This document shows, one piece after another, positions 26,441-33,915 of a stretch of DNA of 64,000 nucleotides. The notes under the pieces are model-generated. The model was not told the origin of the DNA. It saw only the letters and a program-made list of their open reading frames with translations, and searched no databases. Location of the stretch: the NCBI GenBank assembly GCA_034432555.1, contig DAOUBW010000048.1:124001-188000 (forward strand), read 5' to 3'. A program made the translations under genes and the position numbers. This stretch comes from CP2-2F sp034432555. GTDB taxonomy: Bacteria > Chloroflexota > Anaerolineae > Aggregatilineales > UBA2796. Within the stretch, counting starts at the first letter, position 1; each line of letters begins with the position of its first letter.

Positions 26441-27325
26441 CTACTTATCGCGCCCAATGGCAAACCCACTCATAAACTGCTTCTGAAGTAAGACGAAGAC
26501 GATCACGGGCGGAATGCTGGCGATCACGGCGCCGAGCATCAAGGGTCCGTAGGTGATGCCCGTATCGGTGCTGATGAGAGATTGCAAGCCAACCTGCACC
26601 ACTTGCCGCGACGAGTCGGTAATGACCAAACGGGGCCACAAATACATATTCCAAACGTAGACGAACTGAATGACTGCCAGCGCGCCGATGGTGTTCCAAC
26701 TGATGGGGATCAACACACGCCACAAGAATTGAAGGGCATTAGCGCCGTCAAGCTGCGCTGCCTCTGAAAGTTCAGCGGGAATATTGGCAAAGTGCTGCCG
26801 AAACAAAAAGGTGCCTGTGGCACTGGCGATGAAAGGCACAATCAAGGCTTGATAGGTGCTGCCCCACCCTAGGTCGATCACCACGAAGCGCAGCAGCGCG
26901 ATGATTAGAATCTCGGTTGGCATCATGAGCGTGATCAGCACAAAGCCAAAGACCAGCCACTTGCCCGGAAACTTGAAGTACACAAAGGCAAGCCCTGCCA
27001 ACAGCGAGAGGATCGTCTTACCGACCGTGACGGCAACCGCTGTAAAGACCGTATTCCACATATAGGTGCCAAGGTTGCGTGTGTTCATTACCACATTCAA
27101 GTTATCGGCAAGTGCATCGCCAAAGGTGAAACGGTAGGCGAATACATCGGCGTTGGTTTGCGTGCTGACGACGACGGCATACAGTAGCGGAAAGCCGATG
27201 ACGAAACAGGTGATGATCAAGAAAATATGTGCGCCAAAGCGCTTTGGCAGCCACCGACGGTCGGCGCTGAGGGCTGCCTTAGGCACGCTCAAGGTTAAAT
27301 CCTTATAGAGGCTCTCGCTGCTCAT
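26441..27325 (-). CDS. ugpE: UgpE-like ABC transporter permease
   Basis: 294 residues, six membrane segments after a 30-residue cytoplasmic lead. The EAA loop (ELSEAAQLDGANALQFLWRVLIPI) docks to the ATPase. The following FVYVWNMYLWPRLVITD is very close to the YGWNQYLWPLLIITD stretch of E. coli UgpE, which supports a glycerol-3-phosphate or glycerophosphodiester type importer over a sugar importer. It starts three bases after the stop of the first permease. A hairpin follows it. No ATPase gene is in the operon. Confidence 0.85.
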   Translation of the reverse strand: MSSESLYKDLTLSVPKAALSADRRWLPKRFGAHIFLIITCFVIGFPLLYAVVVSTQTNADVFAYRFTFGDALADNLNVVMNTRNLGTYMWNTVFTAVAVTVGKTILSLLAGLAFVYFKFPGKWLVFGFVLITLMMPTEILIIALLRFVVIDLGWGSTYQALIVPFIASATGTFLFRQHFANIPAELSEAAQLDGANALQFLWRVLIPISWNTIGALAVIQFVYVWNMYLWPRLVITDSSRQVVQVGLQSLISTDTGITYGPLMLGAVIASIPPVIVFVLLQKQFMSGFAIGRDK

Positions 27326-27328
27326 AGG

Positions 27329-28516
27329 TTAGGCTCCATAGGTTACGCGCCGTGCGGTTGTGCGGAATTGTAGGGCGGTGATGCCAATCACCATCAGGAA
27401 CAAAATGACAGATTGTGCGGCAGCATAGCTGATTCTGCCCTGCCCAAAGCCATCCTGATAGATGCGGTAGATGAGTGTGGTAGTGGCACCGACAGGACCG
27501 CCTGCGGTCATCGTATCAATCGTGCCGAATAGGTCAAAGAAGGCGTAGGTGATGTTGGTAATCACCAAGAAGAAGGTGATCGGCGAGAGCATCGGTACAG
27601 TGATAAACCAAAAGCGCTGGACTGTGTTCGCGCCGTCAATCGAGGCTGCCTCACGCAGGTCGTTCGGCACATTTTGCAAGCCTGCAATGTAAAAGAGGAT
27701 GTTAAAGCCTAGCGATTTCCACACACTTGCTAAGACAACCGCTAACACAGCCAAGTTCGGATCGGTGAACCACGCCAACTGCACGCCAAACAAGTTATTG
27801 GTGAAATAATTGGCGATTCCGGCAATCGGATTGAAGATGATAAAGAAGATCAAGCCTGCCACGGCGGGCGAAATAGCGTATGACCACACTAACAATGTGC
27901 GGTAGACGCCTGCACCGCGGATCGGCTGATAGGCAACGGAGGCGATCAGAAGTGCCAAGAGCAAGCCGATGCTAATGATGGCAGCGGCGATGATAAACGT
28001 CGTCAGCACACTTCGTAGGTAGGCAGGATCGCCGAGCAAGCCGGTGAAGTTATCCATGCAGACAAAGGGCGTGCGGCGTGCGCGTGGTTGCACGATCAGG
28101 GTAGAGAGTCTGAAGGTATCTAAGAAGGGATAATAGAGAAACAGCACTAACACGGTCAGGGTTGGCAAGAGCAGCAGCCAGGGCATCAGCCAACCCTTGA
28201 AAGTGCCTTGTGCCACCTGCGGCGCGTGCCGTTGGCGCGGGCGCACCACAAACCACCAACGCAGCGGCATAAGCAGCAGCGCCATGCCGGCGGCGATGAG
28301 CAGCACCCCTAAGAAGACATCTTCTAGCGTGCGTTCGATTTCAAATGTGCAGAAATTCAACGGCAGCATGAAAATAAGTGCGCCGCCGCCGCCACCCAGC
28401 GCACCCAACGCAGCACCTAAGGCAGGTGTGCGCCCTGCGCGCTGAAATGCAACGCCTAGAAAGGCTGCACCAAATGCTGCGGCGGTGCCTATAACTAAGA
28501 TCGGGTCAACAATCAT
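27329..28516 (-). CDS. ugpA: UgpA-like ABC transporter permease with N-terminal membrane extension
   Basis: 395 residues, about 100 longer than usual. Residues 1-100 hold an extra domain with three hydrophobic segments ending at RWWFVVRPRQR. From about residue 110 the standard permease begins (GWLMPWLLLLPTL...), with the EAA loop DLREAASIDGANTVQRFWFITVP. The segment YAFFDLFGTIDTMTAGGP, then the end AAQSVILFLMVIGITALQFR, parallels E. coli UgpA closely. The ATG at 28516 has AAAGGAG ten bases upstream. It imports the substrate delivered by the binding protein encoded just before it. The role of the extra membrane domain is unknown. Confidence 0.85.
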   Translation of the reverse strand: MIVDPILVIGTAAAFGAAFLGVAFQRAGRTPALGAALGALGGGGGALIFMLPLNFCTFEIERTLEDVFLGVLLIAAGMALLLMPLRWWFVVRPRQRHAPQVAQGTFKGWLMPWLLLLPTLTVLVLFLYYPFLDTFRLSTLIVQPRARRTPFVCMDNFTGLLGDPAYLRSVLTTFIIAAAIISIGLLLALLIASVAYQPIRGAGVYRTLLVWSYAISPAVAGLIFFIIFNPIAGIANYFTNNLFGVQLAWFTDPNLAVLAVVLASVWKSLGFNILFYIAGLQNVPNDLREAASIDGANTVQRFWFITVPMLSPITFFLVITNITYAFFDLFGTIDTMTAGGPVGATTTLIYRIYQDGFGQGRISYAAAQSVILFLMVIGITALQFRTTARRVTYGA

Positions 28517-28589
28517 TGGGCGCGTTACTCCTTTGGTTCGCTTTGTAGGGTTGATTTAAGATAGCGTGCCGCTTGCTGAGAAACAACAA

Positions 28590-28611
28590 AGGCGAGGTAT
28601 ATGCCTCGCCT
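28590..28611 (-). terminator. Hairpin between ugpB and ugpA (attenuator or processing site)
   Basis: AGGCGAGG (28590-28597) pairs with CCTCGCCT (28604-28611) around six bases. On the minus strand it is followed by TTTGTTGTTT, so partial rho-independent termination is likely. This would give more binding protein than permease, as is common for such operons. Confidence 0.7.
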
Positions 28612-28655
28612 CTGCCTGCTTTTAGCGATTGTAGCGCGGCAGTCTGTGCCCTTAG

Positions 28656-30005
28656 CTATTCGTAGAGGGCGTTGTACTCAGCCAACACCTTGTCAGCTTC
28701 AGCCTTGGCTGCCTGCATCTTCTCCGCTGGGTTGCCGCCCTGCAACATCAATTCTTCCATCGTGCGGGTGACGATGTCACGGGTCTGTGGGAAGGTGCCG
28801 AGCAGCGCGCCGCGCGTGGCAGGCGTCACGGTTGTGTCACGAATCTGCTCAACGGCGGTCAGGAAGTTCGGGTTGGTCTCGAACCAGCCTTCAGCCTCCA
28901 GCAGCTCGACCGAGCTGTTACGCAGCGGCAGATAGCCGGTTGCCTTGTGCCAGCCGGCGATATTCTCGGTATTGGTAAACCACAGCAAGAAGGTCAGTGC
29001 GCCTTCTTCCATCTCGGCAGTCAGACCGTCCACCAACCACAGGCTGGCGCCACCGATCAGGTTGCCTGTCCAGCCCTTATCGGCATCGTAGGGCATACGG
29101 CTGGTCAGGATGTCAATGCCGTTTGCCTTAGCAGCGTTGCCAATGTTGGCAGTGTCTGCGCTGGAGGTGATGATGAAGGGCACCTTGCCGCTTTGGATCG
29201 CCTGCTCGGTGGCACCCCAGTCGCGCTGGCGTCCACTGTAGACGTAATAGCCCATCTGGTGCATCTTCTGCCACCAGGTCACAATTGCGATGGCATCTTC
29301 GCTGTCAAGGAAGGTCTCGGTGGCACGTGCATCGCGCCCATTGCCATTGTTGGCGAGCAATGCGTTGCGCTGCGCCATCCATTGCTCGACAAACCAGCCG
29401 TGGTTGGGCCACGTCACACAGCCATCAATGCCAAGCGCTGCCTTCATCTCGAGCGCCTTAGCACAAGCCGCTTCTAGCTCCTGCCAAGTGGCGGGCGGAG
29501 TTTCCAAGCCGAGTTCCTTCAGCATGGCAACATTGGTGTAGAGCGTGGGCGAGGAGCTGTTCCACGGCATCGAGGTGAACTTGCCATCCAGCGTGTAGTA
29601 GTCCACTACCGGTGGGATAAAATCGTCAAAGTTGACCGAAATGCCGTTCACTTCGGTGCGCCCTTCGAGTGCATCTGCGATGCTCTTGAAATAGCCGAAG
29701 TCGCGGGCGCGCTGCGTGCCAACCTCAAACCACTGCACAATGGCAGGTGGGTTATTTTGCTGAATAGCGAGGTCAGTTGCTTGCTGGATTTCTTCGTAGT
29801 TGGCATAGCCATCGACTGTCACGTTGAACTGTGGGAACTGCGCGTTGAATTCAGCGGCGCGCTCACGCGACCAGTCTAGGCGTGCATCGGTGAAGGCAAT
29901 CCAGACCTTGATATCGGTCTTTTGCTGCGCGAAAGCTGGCACAGAAAATGCACCTGCCAGCAGCGCAATTGCCAGAGTGGCAATCAGGAGTTTACGAATG
30001 TTCAT
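28656..30005 (-). CDS. ugpB: UgpB-like ABC transporter substrate-binding protein
   Basis: 449 residues with a signal peptide (residues 1-26, AFA-QQ), no lipobox cysteine. The two-lobed binding protein shares several stretches with E. coli UgpB: MPWNSSSPTLYTNVAMLKELGL, SRMPYDADKGWTGNLIGGASLWLVDG, WHKATGYLPLRNSS and GTFPQTRDIVTRTMEELM. Hence sn-glycerol-3-phosphate or its diesters is the best guess for the ligand; other polyols remain possible. GGGAGAC sits nine bases before the ATG. It is the first gene of the three-gene operon, behind a promoter with a palindromic operator. Confidence 0.87.
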   Translation of the reverse strand: MNIRKLLIATLAIALLAGAFSVPAFAQQKTDIKVWIAFTDARLDWSRERAAEFNAQFPQFNVTVDGYANYEEIQQATDLAIQQNNPPAIVQWFEVGTQRARDFGYFKSIADALEGRTEVNGISVNFDDFIPPVVDYYTLDGKFTSMPWNSSSPTLYTNVAMLKELGLETPPATWQELEAACAKALEMKAALGIDGCVTWPNHGWFVEQWMAQRNALLANNGNGRDARATETFLDSEDAIAIVTWWQKMHQMGYYVYSGRQRDWGATEQAIQSGKVPFIITSSADTANIGNAAKANGIDILTSRMPYDADKGWTGNLIGGASLWLVDGLTAEMEEGALTFLLWFTNTENIAGWHKATGYLPLRNSSVELLEAEGWFETNPNFLTAVEQIRDTTVTPATRGALLGTFPQTRDIVTRTMEELMLQGGNPAEKMQAAKAEADKVLAEYNALYE

Positions 30006-30074
30006 GTGAAAAAGTCTCCCAGTGTTTGGTTGAGGCGAAAGCAGTTTTGCTCACAACATGCAAATCTAGCAGTC

Positions 30075-30111
30075 AAGCGTTAACGCTTAACGGCTAGATG
30101 GTTAAAGTATA
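30075..30111 (-). promoter_or_regulatory. Promoter and palindromic operator of the Ugp operon
   Basis: A -10 box TATACT lies at 30111-30106 on the minus strand, with a poor -35. A perfect 14-base palindrome, AAGCGTTAACGCTT, at 30075-30088 begins about 12 bases after the expected start of transcription. The position fits a repressor, plausibly LacI family, which often controls such transporters. No regulator gene is adjacent. Confidence 0.6.
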
Positions 30112-30283
30112 GCCAAGTATGTTTTAAGAGCGTGTTAAAACAAAGCGCTTAGGCAAACCACCGCCACAGCGCTTGGCAGCCCAGCGCAATGCGGCGGGAC
30201 GAGTTTAGTGAGTGTAGTAGGGGGCAGGCGTACAGCAAGCGGCGGAACTTCACCAGCGCGCAACACCTACTGCACCCCCTCTC

Positions 30284-30312
30284 TGGACAAGCCCCCGCCT
30301 TTTTGCTACAAT
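30284..30312 (+). promoter_or_regulatory. Promoter of rpsT
   Basis: TGGACA (30284-30289), 17-base spacer, TACAAT (30307-30312), a good housekeeping promoter 54 bases before the TTG start of rpsT. Confidence 0.7.
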
Positions 30313-30365
30313 GCAGCACACTAAAACGCTGTTCAATCACCCAGTTAGGGAGCTTAGAGAGACCA

Positions 30366-30644
30366 TTGGCTAATCATAAGTCTGCCATTAAGCGGATTCG
30401 CGTGAATAAGCGCCGCCGCACCGAGAATCGTCTGCACGTCAGCCGCACGCGCACCAAGCTGCGCCAAGCCCGCGAAAGCCTCGCCAGCGGCGATTATCAG
30501 GCGGCTCGTGAAGCAACTCTGACCGCCATCCGCGTGTTGGATAAGGCAGTCAGCAGCGGTGTTTTGCACCGCAACAATGCCGCCCGCCGCAAAAGCCGCC
30601 TGATGGCACGCCTAAACGCGCTTGAAGCCGCTCACAAAGCTTAA
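30366..30644 (+). CDS. rpsT: 30S ribosomal protein S20
   Basis: 92 residues. The N-terminus (LANHKSAIKRIRVNKRRRTENR) and the C-terminal RNNAARRKSRLMARLNAL are the family signatures. S20 is a helical protein that binds 16S rRNA near helices 9 and 44. The start is TTG at 30366, after an AGAGAG ribosome site; in-frame codons further upstream give no S20 sequence. It has its own promoter and is followed by the M20 peptidase gene after 37 bases. Confidence 0.97.
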   Translation: MANHKSAIKRIRVNKRRRTENRLHVSRTRTKLRQARESLASGDYQAAREATLTAIRVLDKAVSSGVLHRNNAARRKSRLMARLNALEAAHKA

Positions 30645-30681
30645 ATTTCGCCGTTTTCGTCTGCGCTATGCGGAGTACCGT

Positions 30682-31863
30682 TTGAGCAAAGTTGCCCGTC
30701 TCGCCGCGACACCTGCCTTCAGCGCGCTGCGTGCGGCACTCCAAACGCATCAGGCGCACCTCCTTGAGGAGGCGATCACGATCCAGCAGATCGCCGCTCC
30801 AACTTTTGAAGAAGCGCAGCGCGCCGCCTATGTGCAGGCGCGCTTTGCTGCGTTGCCCGCCCTGGATCCCAACACCATCAGCACCGACGCCCTGCACAAT
30901 GTGTATGCCTGTCTGCGCGGCAGCGATCCGAGCCGTTCGGCAGTGTTAGTCAGCGCACACACCGACACTGTTTTTCAGCGCGAGACTCCCTTAACCGCTA
31001 CCCAAACAGCAGACCTGATCAGCGCACCCGGCATTGGGGATAACAGCTTGGGCGTGGCAGCGCTGCTCAAGGCGGCGGAACTGCTCTGCCAAAGCGAAGT
31101 GCGCCTGCCCGCTGATGTATGGTTTGTGGCAAACAGCCGCGAAGAAGGCTTGGGCAACTTAGATGGCATTCGGGCGGTGCATCAGCGGTTGGGCAGCCAG
31201 CTTGGCAGTGCCATTGTGATTGAAGGCATGGCGCTGGGGCATGTCTACATTGGCGGCATCGCCGTGCGGCGTTTGCAGATTAGCTGCCACACAGCGGGTG
31301 GACATAGCTGGCTGCATTTTGGGCGTCCAAGCGCTATTCACAACCTAATGCGGCTTGGCGCCCAAATCAGTGCGCTGCGCCCAACCGAAACGCCGCGCAC
31401 TACCTATAATATTGGCGTGATCGAAGGCGGACGTTCCGTGAATACCATTGCCGCAGACGCCTCGCTGCTGCTGGACATGCGCTCTGAAACACGCGAAGGG
31501 CTGGCGGCGCTGGAACGCAGCGTCCGAAACCTGATCGAACAGAACCGTATGCCCGATGTGCGCTTTGAGGTAGCTACCGTCGGAGATCGTCCTGCGGGCA
31601 GTATTCCGCGCAGCCACTCATTGGCGGCACTGGCGGAAGAAACACTTAGCTACTTGGGCATTCTGCCAGTCTTTGAGCATGGCAGCACGGATGCCAACGT
31701 CCTCTTGGCAGAAGGCTTGCCCACCATCACCATTGGCATCACACGCGGTGGCAACGCACACCGTGACGACGAATTTATCGAAACTGCGCCCATCCAAGAG
31801 GGCATGTGGCAGCTCTTGCTGCTGATCGGCAGCGCGGCAGGCTTGCCAGCATCGGATGCCTGA
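30682..31863 (+). CDS. M20 family zinc peptidase/amidohydrolase
   Basis: 393 residues from the TTG at 30682, which has GGAG six bases upstream; an earlier TTG at 30622 lies inside rpsT. Metal ligands are in place: HTDTVF (His and the conserved Asp), GIGDNSLG (bridging Asp), SREEGLGN (catalytic Glu pair), HGSTDANV (Asp/Glu position) and HRDDEF (last His). A dimerisation domain lies near AVRRLQISCHTAGGHSW. M20 enzymes hydrolyse peptides or N-acyl amino acids in the cytoplasm; the sequence resembles tripeptidase/PepT-like members, but the substrate cannot be assigned. A strong hairpin follows. Confidence 0.87.
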   Translation: MSKVARLAATPAFSALRAALQTHQAHLLEEAITIQQIAAPTFEEAQRAAYVQARFAALPALDPNTISTDALHNVYACLRGSDPSRSAVLVSAHTDTVFQRETPLTATQTADLISAPGIGDNSLGVAALLKAAELLCQSEVRLPADVWFVANSREEGLGNLDGIRAVHQRLGSQLGSAIVIEGMALGHVYIGGIAVRRLQISCHTAGGHSWLHFGRPSAIHNLMRLGAQISALRPTETPRTTYNIGVIEGGRSVNTIAADASLLLDMRSETREGLAALERSVRNLIEQNRMPDVRFEVATVGDRPAGSIPRSHSLAALAEETLSYLGILPVFEHGSTDANVLLAEGLPTITIGITRGGNAHRDDEFIETAPIQEGMWQLLLLIGSAAGLPASDA

Positions 31864-31911
31864 ACCGCAACGCGCCCTGTGAGGGGGAACACAAGGCGCG
31901 CTGCTGCGGTT
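31863..31911. terminator. Convergent terminator hairpin
   Basis: A two-part stem: AACCGCA (31863-31869) with TGCGGTT (31905-31911), enclosing CGCGCC...TGTG paired with CACA...GGCGCG. It lies between the plus-strand M20 gene and the minus-strand transporter gene, and can serve both. Confidence 0.6.
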
Positions 31912-31939
31912 GATTCAAAAGCGGATTGGGCGTGTGCTG

Positions 31940-33418
31940 TTAATCCATGCTGTTCACGAAAACATCCTGACGGTGTGGCGCCTCTCGCTCAAATTCGCCG
32001 AGGCTGATGCGGCTGAGGATGACCAACGTCACCACAAAGCCGATGCTCTGGATCAAATAGACGCTGCCATAGGCAACTGCCTTATTGCCGCCCACAAAGA
32101 TGAGCGCTATATCAAAGAGGATGCCGCCTAAGGCAACGCCTGAACCTCGCGCCAACGTCGAGGCGACCGTCCACAAGGCAAGGTAAAGCCCGGCGCCCCA
32201 GACACGGGTCATCGCCATCATCAAGCCGAGCGTGCCAACCGTCCACATGCCCAAGCCCAAGCCCATCGTCACCAAACCAATGGTCACCAACGGGCGAATT
32301 TGCAGCACTGCGCAGAAGGTGAACATCACAAAGGTGATGATGAGTGTGATGACGCCCCAGCGCGAGAGCGCTATATTGTTCACCCGCTGCGGAAAGCGCC
32401 GCACGGCAAGCAAGCTCAGCACGATTGCCAACAAGGTCATGCTGCCCCAGTAGGCAGAAAAGCGGTTGGTCGTCGAGAGTGGCATCCCAAAGACTTCACC
32501 AGCAAATGGCTCTAGCACCACGTCTTGCGTGTAGAAAAAGCCGTTGGTCAGCATCAGGAAGAGGAAAAACAGGCGCGTTTGGCGGCTTGCCCACACCTGC
32601 TTAATCGTCTGCCAAAAGGGCGTGACCGCTTCCGGTGTGCCATCAGCACGCCGCTTGATGGGCGTCTCTTCGCCAATGAGCGAAAACACCCACAAACCCA
32701 TCATCACCGCTGGCGCAATCAGCATCAGCGAGAGGAAGCCCGCCCGTGAATATTCTGGCAGCAAGCGGCTGTACAAAACGCCAGAGACGGCAAAGCCGAG
32801 GATCAGAAAGAACCAAACTACGCTGACGGCACGAGTGCGCTGATGGGCGGGTGTGCGGTCATGCACCAAAGATAAGAAGGTGGTGCTGCTGAAGGTTGAG
32901 CCAACGCTGAACAGCACAAGAGAGACTACCACACCCAACCAACCAAGCACACTGCCCGCATTGGTGGTGACGGTGATGTTCATCCGTTCCAGCGAAAAAT
33001 CGCGTAGCCACGGATTGTAGCCGCCCGCCAGTTCAAGCGTAGAGATGCCCAACAGCACATAACTGAGCGCCATCACCAACCTGCCACCCCACACATACGG
33101 CAGGCGCCGATAGCCGCGCCAATTGGTGACATCGGAGCGCCGCCCAACCCAAATCGAGAGCGGCGCAAGGAAGTAGCGCAGCGCCAACAACAGCGCAATT
33201 GGCGTTGCCGCAAAGCCTAGCTCCTTGATCATGATACGATTCCAGACGCCGGACGCCAAAATATCGGCAAGCGACGAGCCAATGTGGAAGGTGCCGATCT
33301 TGATGTTTCGCAGTATCGTAAGGTCGCGTTGGCTGCTCTGGGCGCGTTCGGCAGCCTGTTCAAGCGGTGGCGCGGCACCCTCCAGCGATGCTGTACGGCT
33401 ATTTAATTCTGCTTGCAT
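31940..33418 (-). CDS. BCD/PucC family major facilitator transporter
   Basis: 492 residues with twelve predicted membrane segments after a 40-residue cytoplasmic lead. The segment NRIMIKELGFAATPIALLLA, followed by LAPLSIWVGRRSDV and GYRRLPYVWGG, is the hallmark of the PucC/LhaA/BCH2 group. Members in phototrophs help insert bacteriochlorophyll into light-harvesting complexes. The family also occurs without photosynthesis genes nearby, and none are seen here, so the substrate is open. Convergent with the M20 gene. Upstream is an AT-rich control region with an inverted repeat. Confidence 0.82.
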   Translation of the reverse strand: MQAELNSRTASLEGAAPPLEQAAERAQSSQRDLTILRNIKIGTFHIGSSLADILASGVWNRIMIKELGFAATPIALLLALRYFLAPLSIWVGRRSDVTNWRGYRRLPYVWGGRLVMALSYVLLGISTLELAGGYNPWLRDFSLERMNITVTTNAGSVLGWLGVVVSLVLFSVGSTFSSTTFLSLVHDRTPAHQRTRAVSVVWFFLILGFAVSGVLYSRLLPEYSRAGFLSLMLIAPAVMMGLWVFSLIGEETPIKRRADGTPEAVTPFWQTIKQVWASRQTRLFFLFLMLTNGFFYTQDVVLEPFAGEVFGMPLSTTNRFSAYWGSMTLLAIVLSLLAVRRFPQRVNNIALSRWGVITLIITFVMFTFCAVLQIRPLVTIGLVTMGLGLGMWTVGTLGLMMAMTRVWGAGLYLALWTVASTLARGSGVALGGILFDIALIFVGGNKAVAYGSVYLIQSIGFVVTLVILSRISLGEFEREAPHRQDVFVNSMD

Positions 33419-33433
33419 AGGGTGGAAATCCTA

Positions 33434-33470
33434 TAAAATCTACCAAAACTTGAGATATGTGCAGATTTTA
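33434..33470. promoter_or_regulatory. Inverted repeat upstream of the BCD transporter gene
   Basis: TAAAATCT (33434-33441) and AGATTTTA (33463-33470) form an 8-base inverted repeat spaced by 21 bases, 16 to 52 bases before the ATG. It may be an operator; the rest of 33471-33656 shows nothing else. Confidence 0.35.
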
Positions 33471-33656
33471 GAGATTTATGTAGACTTTGGCAAGTGCAAC
33501 TTGTCAGGCTAGAGGACTGTGGCTGCCGTGTCCTTTCAGAATCACCATAAACGGGCATGAAAAAGCAAAGCGACGGGCAGGCGGGCGATATGGCGATGCC
33601 CCATCCCAACACAGACTCTTTACCTGCGCTTGGCTGAGCCTTAACAAATTAGGCTT

Positions 33657-33685
33657 TACAAGGCACAGCGGACGTGGTATAAAAA
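33657..33685 (+). promoter_or_regulatory. Strong promoter of the 6S-like RNA
   Basis: TTTACA (33657-33662), 17-base spacer, TATAAA (33680-33685). Transcription would start at about 33692, exactly where the outer stem of the proposed RNA begins. No ORF follows on this strand. Confidence 0.7.
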
Positions 33686-33691
33686 CGGTGT

Positions 33692-33866
33692 GCCTGCTGT
33701 GTGCGTGATGCCGCACCCTAAGTTTTGAGCCAACACCCATCTGACGGGCATTCACATCCAGCCCTAGCGCGGTAGACAATAGTCAAGGCGTGAAGGTTGG
33801 CGAGATGACCCACCTGCGAAAGCAGGTTCAAAACACCGCGTTCACACGGCATAGCGGGTACTTTTT
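33692..33866 (+). ncRNA. ssrS: Candidate 6S-type regulatory RNA
   Basis: About 175 bases, the size of 6S RNA. The ends pair: GTGCC (33692-33696) with GGTAC (33857-33861), then TGCTGTGTG (33697-33705) with CACACGGCA (33843-33851), and TTTTT follows at 33862. A small hairpin, ACCTGC-GAAA-GCAGGT, lies in the 3' half, where many 6S RNAs have a hairpin in the central bubble. Inner segments CCAAC/GTTGG and TTCAC/GTGAA can extend the rod. 6S RNA mimics an open promoter and binds housekeeping RNA polymerase. The promoter, closed-end fold and terminator-like end are seen; naming it 6S is an inference, and another structured RNA is possible. Confidence 0.5.
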
Positions 33867-33877
33867 GAAGCAATAAA

Positions 33878-33901
33878 CAGGCGAGAAGAACTTCTCGCCT
33901 G
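33878..33901. terminator. Bidirectional terminator between the RNA and hisD
   Basis: CAGGCGAGAA (33878-33887) pairs with TTCTCGCCTG (33892-33901) around four bases. On the minus strand it is followed by TTTATTG and ends hisD; on the plus strand by TTCTCGTTT. Confidence 0.75.
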
Positions 33902-33915
33902 TTCTCGTTTATTGC

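Noticed and set aside
33816..33840. T-loop-like sequence GGTTCAAAAC suggesting a tRNA
   Set aside because: No acceptor, D or anticodon arms surround it; the bases belong to a hairpin within the proposed 6S-like RNA.
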